Of a DNA stretch of 64,000 nucleotides, positions 45,342 through 57,579 are shown piece by piece. The translations under genes and the position numbers were made by a program. The notes under the pieces were generated by a model. It was not told the origin of the DNA, searched no databases, and saw only the letters and a list, made by a program, of their open reading frames with translations. Within the stretch, counting starts at the first letter, position 1, and each line of letters starts with the position of its first letter. The stretch comes from Neobacillus novalis NBRC 102450 (GTDB lineage: Bacteria > Bacillota > Bacilli > Bacillales > Cytobacillaceae): assembly GCF_001591805.1 (NCBI RefSeq), contig NZ_BCVP01000015.1, positions 62,001 through 126,000 on the forward strand, given 5' to 3'.

Positions 45342-45650
45342 ATGAATGAATGGAGTCGAAATGATTTAGGTGCTTTTCTTGATAATCAAGAAAGCGGCCT
45401 GCTATATTTTTATACCCCTCTTTGCGGCACCTGTCAGGTGGCTTCAAGGATGCTAGTCGTGCTTGAGGAACTTGTAAAGGTTAATATGGGAAAAATGAAC
45501 TTGAATTTTTATCCCGATATTGCTGCAGATTTTGGCATCGAGAGTGTCCCATGCCTGCTAATTGTGCAAAAAGGCAAGGTCAAAGAAACTATTTACGCTT
45601 TTCATTCCGTGCCATATTTACTTGAAAAAACAAAACAATATCTCACTTAA
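45342..45650 (+). CDS. yusE: Thioredoxin-like protein YusE
   Basis: Cytosolic thioredoxin-fold protein of 102 residues with active site CGTC (YFYTPLCGTCQVASRM) and cis-proline VPCLLIV. The N-terminus is short and has no signal peptide. A likely thiol-disulfide reductase of low-molecular-weight or protein targets. It is 7 nt from yusF, an operon pair, and ends with a terminator. Confidence 0.88.
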   Translation: MNEWSRNDLGAFLDNQESGLLYFYTPLCGTCQVASRMLVVLEELVKVNMGKMNLNFYPDIAADFGIESVPCLLIVQKGKVKETIYAFHSVPYLLEKTKQYLT

Positions 45651-45651
45651 G

Positions 45652-45677
45652 CAGATGCAGATTGCATCTGTTTTTTT
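45652..45677 (+). terminator. Terminator of yusF-yusE
   Basis: CAGATGCA with TGCATCTG (45652-45670), T7. Confidence 0.9.
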
Positions 45678-45694
45678 GGTGGGGAATTTTGACT

Positions 45695-45815
45695 CCAGAG
45701 TGCCCGTGGGAATGAAAAAAAGCATCGCCCGGGCACTGTGAAGAGCCCAGAGTGCCCGTCGAGCTCAATAAAATTGCCACTCGGGTAGTGTGAAGGGCCC
45801 AAGTCCCCATCTTGT
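45695..45815. repeat. 52-bp imperfect tandem repeat with inverted halves
   Basis: CCAGAGTGCCCGT starts at 45695 and 45747 and a broken copy CCAAGTCCCC begins at 45799: steps of 52 bp. Each unit pairs AGTGCCCG with a downstream CGGGCACT (or CGGGTAGT), so it can form a hairpin. Lies between yusE and the NERD pseudogene. Confidence 0.75.
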
Positions 45816-45834
45816 CCCGAAATATAGAGTAGAT

Positions 45835-46753
45835 TTATTTCAATTTAAAAAAACTATATTCTTTCTTCCCTACAGCACTATAGTTCTGCACCAAAACCCT
45901 CCTAATCGTCTTCATCGAATCTACTACCTGGAACCAGTCATGCACCAAAACCGTGGTAATCTTTATATCCGGAAAAAGCAGCTTCAATTCCTCTACACTC
46001 CGCAAAATAGCGTGATCAAGCAGTTCCTCGTGTCTACAAATCGTGCATACGAGTTTCCTATCAACAACAATCGTCTTAAGTGAGTGGCAAACAGCGCAAA
46101 GGGGTCCCTTCTTAAGTTGTGCATAGGTATATGGCGGCAGCTTGTCATACGGAAGAACAATCTGATGCATAGAGACTAAGTGATCAGCCAGCTTTTTGTG
46201 AGCCCCATTTAGCCGTGATGGTCGCATATTCAACTTTTTCATAAAACGATTGAGCTGGTTAGGATAAATTATTGGTTTATTTAGAGGGGCCTGAAAACAA
46301 TGGAATTCGGGGTTAACAAAAACAACATATGCCTCGATCGGAATCCGATACCCATAATGCTGGAGCATCTGACGGAGTAAGGACTCACCTCGTTCAAGCT
46401 GCTGAAGCGGATTCTTAATTTCCTTTTCTTTTTTTGGAAAACGTATAGAACCTGTTATTTTCAAAATAATAGTCACATTCATAATTTTTAACCTCAAAGT
46501 AATATAAAGGTTCTTGTGTAAGCATTAATGAATCAATTTGAAATTTACTGCCATTTGATTCAAGCAACAAGTCATTTAACATATAGTTTTGACATTGAAG
46601 TTTTTCTGTCAGTGAGTCGAACATAATCTCACCCTCATAACCCTTTTCAAGATAATGAAAGCGCTGTTTGTACTTTTCATCCAAAGACATTCGGGCGATT
46701 AGGATTCCTAGAATAATTGCTTCAACTGGTTTAGAACGAGATTTATAACTCAT
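45835..46753 (-). pseudogene. NERD nuclease-domain protein, frameshifted
   Basis: Two overlapping frames on the minus strand join to one protein. The first (46753-46415) starts MSYKSRSKPVEAIILGILIARM and holds the NERD core YYFEVKNYECDYYFENNRFY, then ends after SKKRKGN. The second frame carries FPKKEKEIKNPLQQLERGESLLRQMLQHYGY and continues to a zinc-ribbon-like CAVC...CTIC end (about residues 135-155) and a C-terminus near 45835. The change lies in a run of seven A's (about 46431-46437 region); removing one A restores a single frame of about 305 residues. NERD proteins are nuclease-related, often phage or plasmid defence-linked; function unproven. Confidence 0.8.
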
Positions 46754-47035
46754 TTTCCACTTCCTTTCTAATCTTATTTTATAAAAAACTCCCCCCCAAT
46801 CAGCAGTAATATTTGAATACTTTTCAACACTTTATCTAAAAGTTGTATTAAAGCATTCTCATTTAAAAAAGAAACGGCAGCCTCCGTCCCAAAATTTAAT
46901 AAGATCCGACATATTTCTCGGGAAATCTCCGAAACACTGCCAAATTACGTTTAGAATTGTCGAGTAATAATGAAAGGATTACGCCATTTCTTGCTGAATA
47001 AGTAATATATAAGTGACAAGACCGGAGTGGTGGAA

Positions 47036-47428
47036 ATGATGGATGTGGTAGAAGCATTTCTAGCAAAAATCAAAGACCAGGAGCATGTCCAGCCCTTATT
47101 TCTTCATGCGGATTTACAAATTAACCTACGATGTGAGGGACAGACAATTCAATTAATAATCAAAAACGGCAACATCATGATCTTGCAAAACTCAGAAGCA
47201 CAACAGTCAAAATATGAGATTAGCGGATCCCAAAACGCAATGAAACAACTGCTTGAAGGAACACAAAGGCTGCGGGTTCTTGAACAGCAAGGGCAGCTAA
47301 AGGTTTCAGCACCACTAAGAACCACTCTCTTACTAGAATCGGTCTTCTTTTTAACAAAAGCACAAAACCGCGAGCGTACAAAAAATAATTTAAACAAAGT
47401 TATTGACTCGGAATTAATCTTCCTGTAA
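47036..47428 (+). CDS. SCP2-like small protein, YusD position
   Basis: Cytosolic protein of about 130 residues with the SCP2 sterol-carrier-like fold pattern: VQPLFLHADLQINLRCEGQTIQLIIKNGNIMILQ, KYEISGSQNAMKQLLEGTQRLRVLEQQGQLKVSAPLRTTLLLESVFFL. Occupies the same place as yusD of B. subtilis, between yusE and the methionine genes. Ligand unknown. ATG at 47036 is 8 nt after GGAG. The stop overlaps the -10 of the next promoter. Confidence 0.6.
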   Translation: MMDVVEAFLAKIKDQEHVQPLFLHADLQINLRCEGQTIQLIIKNGNIMILQNSEAQQSKYEISGSQNAMKQLLEGTQRLRVLEQQGQLKVSAPLRTTLLLESVFFLTKAQNRERTKNNLNKVIDSELIFL

Positions 47429-47431
47429 AGT
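47403..47431 (+). promoter_or_regulatory. Promoter of the metY riboswitch transcript
   Basis: TTGACT (47403-47408), 17-bp spacer, TAAAGT (47426-47431). -10 is weak. Confidence 0.5.
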
Positions 47432-47473
47432 GTTATTTAAATATTCTATTAATAAAAACAATTTAATAAGCAT

Positions 47474-47610
47474 TCTTATCAAGAGTGGCGGAGGGACTGG
47501 CCCTACGATGCCCGGCAACCGGTTTTTAACACGGTGCTAAATCCAGCAGAGCAATTTGGCTCTGGAAGATAAGAAGAGAGGCCCCCTCTTCTTATGAAGC
47601 GGGGGTTTTT
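47474..47610 (+). promoter_or_regulatory. SAM-I (S-box) riboswitch with terminator, before metY
   Basis: Aptamer from TTCTTATCAAGAG to GATAAGAAG (P1 47476-47481 with 47568-47573) containing GAGGGA, GATGCCCGGCAACC and the kink-turn part. Then a terminator CCCCC-CTTC/GAAG-GGGGG with T5 (47582-47610). The sequence before it can pair as antiterminator. High SAM should stop transcription of metY. Confidence 0.97.
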
Positions 47611-47643
47611 GTTTATTGCATTGTTATAAAAGGAGCGAGAGTA

Positions 47644-48960
47644 ATGGGAGAAAATCAAAAAAAATATCGTTTTGAAACATTGAGTGTTCATGGAGGATTG
47701 TCTCCGGATCCGGTGACTGGTGCTCGTGCTGTTCCGATTTATCAAAACAATGCGTATCAATTCAAAAGCACAGAACATGCTGCTAACCTTTTTGCCTTAA
47801 AGGAGCCTGGTTACATCTATACCCGGATCCATAATCCGACAACTACCGTTTTTGAAGATCGAGTGGCGTTATTAGAAGGCGGCGTTGGGGCACTTGCGGT
47901 TGCTAGCGGCATGGCGGCAATCACACTAGCGATTTTAAATATTGCCGAAGCAGGCGATGAAATTGTCTCTGCCTCGAATCTTTATGGCGGAACCTATAAT
48001 TTATTTGCCGTTACCCTTCCTAAATACGGAATTAACGTGAAATTTGTCAACCCGGATAATCCTGAAAATTTCCGCACGGCGATTACTGAAAAAACAAAAG
48101 CGGTCTTTGCTGAAACGATTGGGAATCCGAGCTTACGCGTACTCGATATTGAAAAGGTAGCGGAAATCGCTCACGCGGCCGAGTTACCATTAATTATTGA
48201 CAATACCTTTGCGACACCATATCTGTGCCGGCCAATAGAGCATGGTGCAGACATTGTCGTTCACTCGGCAACAAAATGGCTGTTGGGAAATGGCACGTCA
48301 ACTGGCGGGGTGATTGTCGATGGCGGGAAATTTGACTGGAATTCGCCGAAATTCCCAGGCTTTACAACTCCAGATGCAAGTTATCATGATCTTGTGTATG
48401 CAGAAGCCCTAGGTGCAGTCGCATATATTATCAAAGCACGAGTCCAGCTTTTACGTGACCTTGGCCCGGCACTAAGCCCGCAAAATGCTTTCCAATTCAC
48501 ACTGGGTCTTGAGACACTACATGTGCGGATGAAAGAGCATGTTGCCAATACGAAGGAAGTGGTCGATTACTTAGTCAATCACCCTGCAGTGGAATGGGTT
48601 TCATACCCTGGACATCCCACACATCCAGATCATGAATTAGCGCAAAAGTATTTGCCAAAAGGGGCCGGCTCCATGGTTGTCTTTGGGATAAAAGGCGGCA
48701 AAGAGGCAGGGGCTAAATTGATTGATGCGATTACGCTATGGGCCCATGTTGCCAATGTTGGCGATGCGAAAAGCTTAATCATTCACCCGGCAAGCACCAC
48801 TCATCAGCAATTAGATGCGGAAGGGCTTAAGTCTGCAGGGGTATCTGAGGATTTAATTCGGCTTTCCATTGGGATTGAAAATGTCGAGGATTTAATCGAA
48901 GATCTTGAATCTGCGATTGAAACGGCAACCGGCTTAGCTTCTCTAAAAACAAACGCCTAA
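47644..48960 (+). CDS. metY: O-acetylhomoserine sulfhydrylase
   Basis: PLP enzyme making homocysteine from O-acetyl-homoserine and sulfide (or O-succinyl type). The 438 residues belong to the Cys/Met metabolism family of longer O-acetylhomoserine aminocarboxypropyltransferases. Seen: [20 protein letters not shown], the PLP Lys211 in [13 protein letters not shown], and the MetY-type end [36 protein letters not shown] riboswitch control confirms a methionine role. Could act on O-succinylhomoserine as well, which cannot be told from sequence. Confidence 0.93.
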   Translation: MGENQKKYRFETLSVHGGLSPDPVTGARAVPIYQNNAYQFKSTEHAANLFALKEPGYIYTRIHNPTTTVFEDRVALLEGGVGALAVASGMAAITLAILNIAEAGDEIVSASNLYGGTYNLFAVTLPKYGINVKFVNPDNPENFRTAITEKTKAVFAETIGNPSLRVLDIEKVAEIAHAAELPLIIDNTFATPYLCRPIEHGADIVVHSATKWLLGNGTSTGGVIVDGGKFDWNSPKFPGFTTPDASYHDLVYAEALGAVAYIIKARVQLLRDLGPALSPQNAFQFTLGLETLHVRMKEHVANTKEVVDYLVNHPAVEWVSYPGHPTHPDHELAQKYLPKGAGSMVVFGIKGGKEAGAKLIDAITLWAHVANVGDAKSLIIHPASTTHQQLDAEGLKSAGVSEDLIRLSIGIENVEDLIEDLESAIETATGLASLKTNA

Positions 48961-48994
48961 ATTCAGCTGATATCATTTTCCAAAGAAAATCTCA

Positions 48995-49023
48995 TTGACA
49001 CTGCTTTTTATCCATGATACGAT
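48995..49023 (+). promoter_or_regulatory. SigA promoter of metNPQ
   Basis: TTGACA (48995-49000), 17-bp spacer, TACGAT (49018-49023), about 60 bp before the second S-box. Confidence 0.75.
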
Positions 49024-49085
49024 AGCACTCGTAATATCATTACTTAAATAATATAACGTGTTAATTGAATATAGAATGCTGTAAG

Positions 49086-49245
49086 CTCTTATCAAGAGAG
49101 GTGGAGGGATGTGCCCGATGAAGCCCGGCAACCGTCAATATTTATTATTGAAATGGTGCCAATTCACACAAAGCGATTGCTTTGGGAGATGGGAGAAAGG
49201 ATTGTTTTAATGATGCCTTTCTGCCTGTGCAGAAAGGCTTTTTAT
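49086..49245 (+). promoter_or_regulatory. SAM-I (S-box) riboswitch with terminator, before metNPQ
   Basis: P1 CTCTTATC pairs with GATGGGAG (49188-49195). The conserved GAGGTGGAGGGATGTGCCC, GATGAAGCCCGGCAACC and AAATGGTGCC are present. The terminator is GCCTTTCTG (49215-49223) / CAGAAAGGC (49230-49238) and T's. SAM binding should shut down methionine import. Confidence 0.97.
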
Positions 49246-49329
49246 TTTTTAAAAAAAGAATCTTTTCATGAAAACAGTCTAACTCTATAAACAAGAATCT
49301 GTAAATCGGATAAGAAGCAGGTGATTCAA

Positions 49330-50355
49330 GTGATATCGATAAAAAACGTCAGAAAAATTTTTCCTTCAAAACAGGGGTCTTTAAAGGCAGTTGATGATGT
49401 AAACCTGGAAATACAAGAAGGAGAAATTTTCGGAGTGATTGGATATAGCGGTGCCGGAAAAAGTACGTTAATCCGGATGTTAAATGGACTCGAGCTCCCA
49501 ACAGATGGAACCGTTACAGTTGCTGGCAGGGTGATTTCAAAAATAAAGGGTGCCGAGCTCCGGAAAGCACGACAGGAAATCAGTATGATTTTCCAGCATT
49601 TTAACTTGCTGTGGTCGAGGACAGTAAGTGAAAATATTGCTTTTCCATTAGAAATCGCAGGTGTAAATAGTTCACAAAGAAAAAAGCGAGTGCAGGAGCT
49701 TATTAAACTAGTTGGTCTTGAAGGCAGGGAAAACGCCTATCCTTCACAGCTAAGCGGCGGGCAAAAGCAGCGCGTCGGAATTGCAAGGGCACTCGCCAAC
49801 AATCCGAAAGTATTGCTTTGTGATGAAGCAACCTCCGCACTCGATCCGCAAACGACCGATTCGATTTTGGATTTGTTAGTCGATATTAATAAACGGCTCG
49901 GGTTAACAATTGTCTTGATTACGCATGAAATGCATGTCATCCGAAAGATTTGCCACCGGGTAGCGGTTATGGAATGCGGAAGAGTTGTTGAGCTTGGTCC
50001 GGTACTGGATGTGTTTAAAAATCCTGAGCAGCCAATTACCAAGCGTTTCGTCCAGCAGGTAACGGAACCGGAAGAAACAAAGGAAACAACCCAACATCTG
50101 CTCGAACTTTATCCGCATGGTCGTGTGGTACAGCTTTCGTTCGTTGGGGAGACAACAGAACAGCCATTAATCACAAATGTAATTAGGAATTTCGATGTGG
50201 TTGTCAATATTCTTCAAGGGAAAATTTCACACACGCAAAACGGATCATACGGTACATTATTTATTCACTTGGATGGGCAAGTAAGCGAAATACAGAAAGC
50301 CATCGATTATATTCACTCACAGCAAGTCGGCGTGGAGGTGATCAGTAATGGCTGA
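49330..50355 (+). CDS. metN: Methionine ABC transporter ATPase
   Basis: ATPase of the D/L-methionine importer, 341 residues, matching B. subtilis MetN in length. Seen: Walker A GYSGAGKST, Q-loop IFQHFNLLWSR, signature [15 protein letters not shown], Walker B VLLCDEATSALDP, and the C-terminal NIL ligand-sensing domain (about 265-341; SFVGETTEQPLI...RNFDVVVNILQGKI) that mediates methionine inhibition. Start set at the GTG at 49330 (MISIKNV), 7 nt after AGGTGA; the GTG at 49321 would add three residues. First gene of metNPQ. Confidence 0.95.
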   Translation: MISIKNVRKIFPSKQGSLKAVDDVNLEIQEGEIFGVIGYSGAGKSTLIRMLNGLELPTDGTVTVAGRVISKIKGAELRKARQEISMIFQHFNLLWSRTVSENIAFPLEIAGVNSSQRKKRVQELIKLVGLEGRENAYPSQLSGGQKQRVGIARALANNPKVLLCDEATSALDPQTTDSILDLLVDINKRLGLTIVLITHEMHVIRKICHRVAVMECGRVVELGPVLDVFKNPEQPITKRFVQQVTEPEETKETTQHLLELYPHGRVVQLSFVGETTEQPLITNVIRNFDVVVNILQGKISHTQNGSYGTLFIHLDGQVSEIQKAIDYIHSQQVGVEVISNG

Positions 50356-51013
50356 TTTAATGGAAATGGTAAAGTGGGACAAATTAATTGAAGCAACACG
50401 AGAAACGATCTATATGACTTCCATTTCTGTGTTTGCGACATTTGTTTTAGGATTATTACTTGGTCTGCTGTTGTTTTTAACAGATAAAGGGAATATATGG
50501 GCCAATCGGACCGTTAATGTCGTTGTTGCTGGCTTTGTCAATATTTTTAGATCGATTCCCTTTATTATCTTAGTAGTTTTATTAATTCCCTTTACAAAAT
50601 TATTGCTTGGGACGATACTTGGAGCAAATGCGGCGCTTCCAGCCCTCATTATTGGTGCAGCCCCATTTTATGCACGAATGGTAGAAATTGCCCTTAGGGA
50701 AATCGATAAAGGTGTGATTGAGGCATCACAATCGATGGGAGCAACCCATGGCCATATTATTTTTAAAGTATTAATACCAGAATCTTTACCGGCATTAATT
50801 TCTGGGATTACCGTTACAGCCATTTCGCTCGTCGGCTTTACGGCAATGGCCGGAGTCATTGGAGCTGGCGGACTTGGGAACTTTGCCTACCTCTATGGTT
50901 TTCAGGGCAATAAACCGTTTGTCACGTTAGTTGCCACGATTGCGATTTTAATAGTAGTTTTTATCATCCAATTTATTGGTGATTATTTTACAAAGAAAAC
51001 AGATAAACGATAA
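50348..51013 (+). CDS. metP: Methionine ABC permease
   Basis: Membrane subunit, 221 residues, five helices. Seen: RETIYMTSISVFATFVLGLLLGLLL, PFIILVVLLIPFTKLL, and the coupling loop EASQSMGATHGHIIFKVLIPESLP. The TAISLVGFTAMAGVIGAGGLGNFAYLYGFQ end region is the MetI/MetP hallmark. It overlaps metN by 8 nt and is separated from metQ by 16. Confidence 0.95.
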   Translation: MADLMEMVKWDKLIEATRETIYMTSISVFATFVLGLLLGLLLFLTDKGNIWANRTVNVVVAGFVNIFRSIPFIILVVLLIPFTKLLLGTILGANAALPALIIGAAPFYARMVEIALREIDKGVIEASQSMGATHGHIIFKVLIPESLPALISGITVTAISLVGFTAMAGVIGAGGLGNFAYLYGFQGNKPFVTLVATIAILIVVFIIQFIGDYFTKKTDKR

Positions 51014-51029
51014 CAGGAGGAGTTAAATA

Positions 51030-51860
51030 ATGAAAAAGGTATATAGTTTCATCGGAATTGCGTTACTAGCATTTGCCCTTACAGCTTGCGGTGGTGCCAA
51101 AAAAGATACGGCAGGAAAAGATGGTAACAAGAAATTAGTCGTTGGTGCATCTGCTGTACCGCATGCAGAAGTGTTAGAAGCGGCAAAACCTTTATTAAAG
51201 AAAAAAGGAATTGATCTAGAAATAAAAGTTTTTCAAGATTATATCCTGCCAAACGTAACACTAAGAGATAAAGACCTCGATGCCAACTATTTTCAAACAC
51301 CAGGGTATTTAGACCTGCAAATGAAAGATAATAAGGACTTTGATTTTGTAAGTGTCGGCGAAATTCATAAGGAACCAATCGGAATTTATTCTAAAAAATA
51401 TAAAAGCTTAAAAGACCTTCCAAAAGGTGCAAAAATAATCATGAGTAATTCATTTAGTGACCATGGACGTATTTTACCTATTTTTGAAAAAGCAGGATTA
51501 ATTAAGCTTAAAGAAGGCGTTGGCGCAAATGCAAGAGTGGAAGATATTATTGAAAATCCCAAGAATCTTGATTTCTCAACGCTAGTGGAAGCGAAATTAT
51601 TAGCTACTTCTTTCGAAAGCGGTGAAGGTGATGCGGTTGTTATTAATACGAACTACGCTTTAGAAGGCGGAGTTGACATCGGAAAGTATGGAATTGCCTT
51701 TGAAGGCGATGACGTTGTTCCTGCAAACCTTGTAGTTGTTCGTTCAGAGGACAAAGATAAAGAAACCATCAAAACACTTGTAGAAGTACTCAAATCAAAA
51801 GAAATCCAAGACTTCATCAAAGAAAAATACAAAGGGGCCGTTGTAACGGTTTCTGAATAA
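51030..51860 (+). CDS. metQ: Methionine-binding lipoprotein
   Basis: Extracellular methionine-binding protein anchored by lipid, 276 residues. Lipobox LTACG gives Cys20; then KKLVVGASAVPHAEVLEAAKPLLKKKGIDLEIKVFQDYILPN, the NlpA/MetQ opening, and DANYFQTPGYL, FVSVGEIHKEPIGIYS, NTNYALEGG. Third gene of the riboswitch-controlled import operon. RBS AGGAGGAG. Confidence 0.96.
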   Translation: MKKVYSFIGIALLAFALTACGGAKKDTAGKDGNKKLVVGASAVPHAEVLEAAKPLLKKKGIDLEIKVFQDYILPNVTLRDKDLDANYFQTPGYLDLQMKDNKDFDFVSVGEIHKEPIGIYSKKYKSLKDLPKGAKIIMSNSFSDHGRILPIFEKAGLIKLKEGVGANARVEDIIENPKNLDFSTLVEAKLLATSFESGEGDAVVINTNYALEGGVDIGKYGIAFEGDDVVPANLVVVRSEDKDKETIKTLVEVLKSKEIQDFIKEKYKGAVVTVSE

Positions 51861-51886
51861 ACATATTTAAATAGGAAGATAAGCAG

Positions 51887-51917
51887 AAAGTCAGTGACAG
51901 CTTCACTGGCTTTTTCT
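51887..51917 (+). terminator. Terminator of metNPQ
   Basis: AAAGTCAGTGA (51887-51897) with TCACTGGCTTT (51903-51913), T's. Confidence 0.88.
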
Positions 51918-52032
51918 GTATTTTTCCCCATAAATAGAACATGTATTACTATTGGCAAACCAATAAAAAATAAGGTATCATTTATACCGAATGTGTTTTA
52001 CATAAAGGAATATTCGTCTGAATTTCCACTAA

Positions 52033-52153
52033 ATTATTCTTATCATTCTCATTTAGGACATTCTTAATGAAAATAGAAGCTTTGTTTTTACTGTTTAGGA
52101 GTTGCTAATACATTTCATTTGTTATAAGATTGGAATGAGAATAAAATGAGAAT
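52033..52153. promoter_or_regulatory. suf promoter region with possible iron-type operators
   Basis: TTGTTA (52119-52124), 17 bp, TAAAAT (52142-52147). A 9-bp direct repeat AATGAGAAT at 52134-52142 and 52145-52153 straddles the -10. Upstream, ATTATTCTTATCATTCTC (52033-52050) reads on the reverse strand as three GATAAT-like hexamers (15 of 18), a Fur-box-like pattern. Binding is not shown. Confidence 0.45.
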
Positions 52154-52180
52154 AGAGTCACAGAACATTGTAGTTATAAA

Positions 52181-52260
52181 GAAAACTCGTCGATTGGCGA
52201 GCCGTTAGGCGGTTCATGAGGCGTAGTTGCACTAATGCCGATAGTGCTTTTCTATCGGCC
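52181..52260 (+). promoter_or_regulatory. Shared structured leader element, copy 2
   Basis: CTCGTC-GATT-GGCGAG hairpin, GCCGTTAGGCGG, TTCATGAGGCGTAG, TTGCACTAATGCC and a 3' hairpin GCCGATAG / CTATCGGC. Begins about 27 nt after the expected transcription start and ends 21 nt before the sufC ribosome site. Nearly identical to copy 1 at 11907-11995. No terminator follows in this copy. Confidence 0.7.
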
Positions 52261-52293
52261 AAGATACAAATCATTCTTTTCGGAGGTATAAAT

Positions 52294-53079
52294 ATGGCTG
52301 GATCAACTTTAACAATTAAGGACCTTCATGTAGAAATTGAGGGTAAAGAGATTTTAAAAGGGGTAAACCTTGAAATAAAGGGTGGAGAAATCCATGCAAT
52401 CATGGGTCCAAACGGTACTGGTAAATCCACTTTATCTTCTGCTATCATGGGTCACCCAAAATATGAAGTGACAAGCGGAAACATTACCTTAGATGGGGAA
52501 AATGTTCTTGAAATGGAAGTAGATGAGCGTGCACGTGCAGGTCTATTTCTAGCGATGCAATATCCAAGTGAAATTAACGGTGTAACAAATGCCGACTTTT
52601 TACGTTCAGCACTTAATAGCCGCCTTGGTGAAGGAAATGAAATTTCATTGATGAAATTCATCCGTAAAATGGATAAGCAAATGGAATTCCTTGAAATGGA
52701 TCTTGATATGGCGCAGCGCTATTTAAATGAAGGCTTTTCTGGCGGTGAGAAGAAGCGTAATGAAATTTTACAACTAATGATGCTTCAGCCGAAAATTGCT
52801 ATTTTAGATGAAATTGACTCCGGCCTTGATATCGATGCCCTGAAGGTTGTTTCAAAGGGAATTAATGAAATGCGCGGCGAAGATTTCGGTTGTTTAATTA
52901 TTACTCACTATCAACGACTTTTAGACTATATCACTCCTGACCATGTGCATGTAATGATGCAAGGCCGTATTGTAAAATCGGGCGGACCAGAGCTGGCACA
53001 ACGCTTAGAAGCAGAAGGATATGACTGGATCAAGCACGAGCTAGGAATTGAAGATGAAACAGTTGGGCATGAAGCGTAA
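52294..53079 (+). CDS. sufC: SufC, Fe-S assembly ATPase
   Basis: ABC-type ATPase of the SufBCD scaffold that builds Fe-S clusters. The 261 residues have Walker [10 protein letters not shown], signature [11 protein letters not shown], Walker [15 protein letters not shown] and H-loop IITHYQ. Start at ATG 52294 after CGGAGG (52281-52286). A longer in-frame reading exists from an ATG at 52216 inside the conserved leader, preceded by AGGCGG; it would add [12 protein letters not shown]... and is probably not the main product. First gene of sufCDSUB. Confidence 0.97.
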   Translation: MAGSTLTIKDLHVEIEGKEILKGVNLEIKGGEIHAIMGPNGTGKSTLSSAIMGHPKYEVTSGNITLDGENVLEMEVDERARAGLFLAMQYPSEINGVTNADFLRSALNSRLGEGNEISLMKFIRKMDKQMEFLEMDLDMAQRYLNEGFSGGEKKRNEILQLMMLQPKIAILDEIDSGLDIDALKVVSKGINEMRGEDFGCLIITHYQRLLDYITPDHVHVMMQGRIVKSGGPELAQRLEAEGYDWIKHELGIEDETVGHEA

Positions 53080-53100
53080 GAGAGTGTTAGGAGGATTATA

Positions 53101-56067
<2,967 letters not shown>

Positions 56068-56122
56068 AATGAAATAGGGCATTTTTAGGCCTTATTCGTT
56101 TAAGAAATGGAGGAACACGAAA

Positions 56123-57520
56123 ATGGCGAAAAAGATGCCTGAAATCGGTGATTATAAATATGGTTTTGCCGATAAAGACGTTTCCATATTCCGATCTAAG
56201 CGTGGGTTGACAGCTGATATTGTTAAAGAAATTTCCAAGTTAAAGAACGAACCACAATGGATGTTAGACTTCCGCCTTAAATCACTCGAAATTTTTTATA
56301 GCAAACCAATGCCGCAATGGGGCGGCGACATGTCTTCATTAAACTTTGATGAAATTACTTATTATGTAAAACCATCTGAGAAATCTGAGAAGTCATGGGA
56401 TGAAGTACCTGAGGAAATCAAAGCAACCTTTGATAAGCTTGGGATTCCAGAAGCTGAGCAAAAATACCTTGCAGGTGTATCTGCACAATATGAATCAGAA
56501 GTCGTTTACCACAACATGAAGGAAGACCTTGAAGCATTAGGAATCGTTTTTAAAGATACGGATTCTGCTTTAAAGGAAAATGAAGATATTTTCCGTGAAC
56601 ACTTTGGAAAAACAATTCCGCCAACAGACAACAAGTTTTCTGCATTGAATTCTGCTGTTTGGTCAGGCGGCTCGTTCATTTATGTACCGCCAGGCATTAA
56701 AGTAGATACGCCATTACAAGCGTATTTCCGGATTAACTCCGAAAATATGGGTCAATTTGAGCGGACCTTAATCATTGTCGATGAAGGCGCATCTGTTCAT
56801 TATGTGGAAGGGTGTACCGCACCAGTCTATACAACCAACTCATTGCATAGTGCTGTTGTTGAAATTGTGATTAAAAAGGATGCTTATTGCCGTTATACAA
56901 CGATTCAAAACTGGGCAAATAATGTCTTTAACCTTGTTACGAAGCGTGCTGTCTGTGAAGCAAATGCAACAATGGAATGGATCGATGGCAACATCGGTTC
57001 GAAGCTGACGATGAAGTATCCTGCCGTTATTTTAAAAGGTGAAGGTGCACGCGGAATGACACTATCAATCGCGATTGCCGGTAAAGGCCAACACCAGGAT
57101 GCCGGCGCCAAAATGATTCATTTAGCGCCAAATACTTCGTCAACAATTGTCTCTAAATCGATTTCGAAGCATGGAGGAAAGGTAACCTATCGCGGAATGG
57201 TTCAATTCGGACGTAAAGCAGATGGTGCCCGCTCCAATATCGAGTGTGATACATTAATTATGGATAATCAGTCGACATCTGATACGATTCCATACAATGA
57301 AATCCTAAATGATAACATCTCGCTCGAGCATGAAGCGAAGGTTTCGAAGGTTTCTGAAGAGCAGCTTTTCTACTTGATGAGCCGTGGAATTTCTCAGCAG
57401 GAAGCGACCGAAATGATCGTTATGGGCTTTATCGAGCCGTTTACAAAAGAATTGCCAATGGAATATGCCGTTGAGATGAACCGTCTTATCAAGTTCGAAA
57501 TGGAAGGGTCAATCGGCTAA
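56123..57520 (+). CDS. sufB: SufB, Fe-S scaffold subunit
   Basis: Main scaffold subunit that holds the nascent cluster, 465 residues, last gene of the operon. Seen: opening [72 protein letters not shown] (with the conserved Cys), [29 protein letters not shown], and the shared SufB/D end [39 protein letters not shown]. The 55-nt gap from sufU has no terminator, so all five genes share one transcript. Confidence 0.97.
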   Translation: MAKKMPEIGDYKYGFADKDVSIFRSKRGLTADIVKEISKLKNEPQWMLDFRLKSLEIFYSKPMPQWGGDMSSLNFDEITYYVKPSEKSEKSWDEVPEEIKATFDKLGIPEAEQKYLAGVSAQYESEVVYHNMKEDLEALGIVFKDTDSALKENEDIFREHFGKTIPPTDNKFSALNSAVWSGGSFIYVPPGIKVDTPLQAYFRINSENMGQFERTLIIVDEGASVHYVEGCTAPVYTTNSLHSAVVEIVIKKDAYCRYTTIQNWANNVFNLVTKRAVCEANATMEWIDGNIGSKLTMKYPAVILKGEGARGMTLSIAIAGKGQHQDAGAKMIHLAPNTSSTIVSKSISKHGGKVTYRGMVQFGRKADGARSNIECDTLIMDNQSTSDTIPYNEILNDNISLEHEAKVSKVSEEQLFYLMSRGISQQEATEMIVMGFIEPFTKELPMEYAVEMNRLIKFEMEGSIG

Positions 57521-57536
57521 TATTTTTGAAAAATTT

Positions 57537-57568
57537 ACCCGCTTGCCTCGTTGGCAGGCGGGTTTTTG
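57537..57568 (+). terminator. Terminator of sufCDSUB
   Basis: ACCCGCTTGCC (57537-57547) with GGCAGGCGGGT (57553-57563), T5. Confidence 0.92.
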
Positions 57569-57579
57569 TGTTGGAAATG

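Noticed and set aside
46660..46680. ATGAAAGCGCTGTTTG, similar to a CcpA cre site
   Set aside because: Lies inside the NERD coding frame, away from any promoter.
46940..46975. TTGTCGAG, one mismatch from a Spo0A box
   Set aside because: A single 7-of-8 match in AT-rich DNA is expected by chance and no sporulation gene follows.
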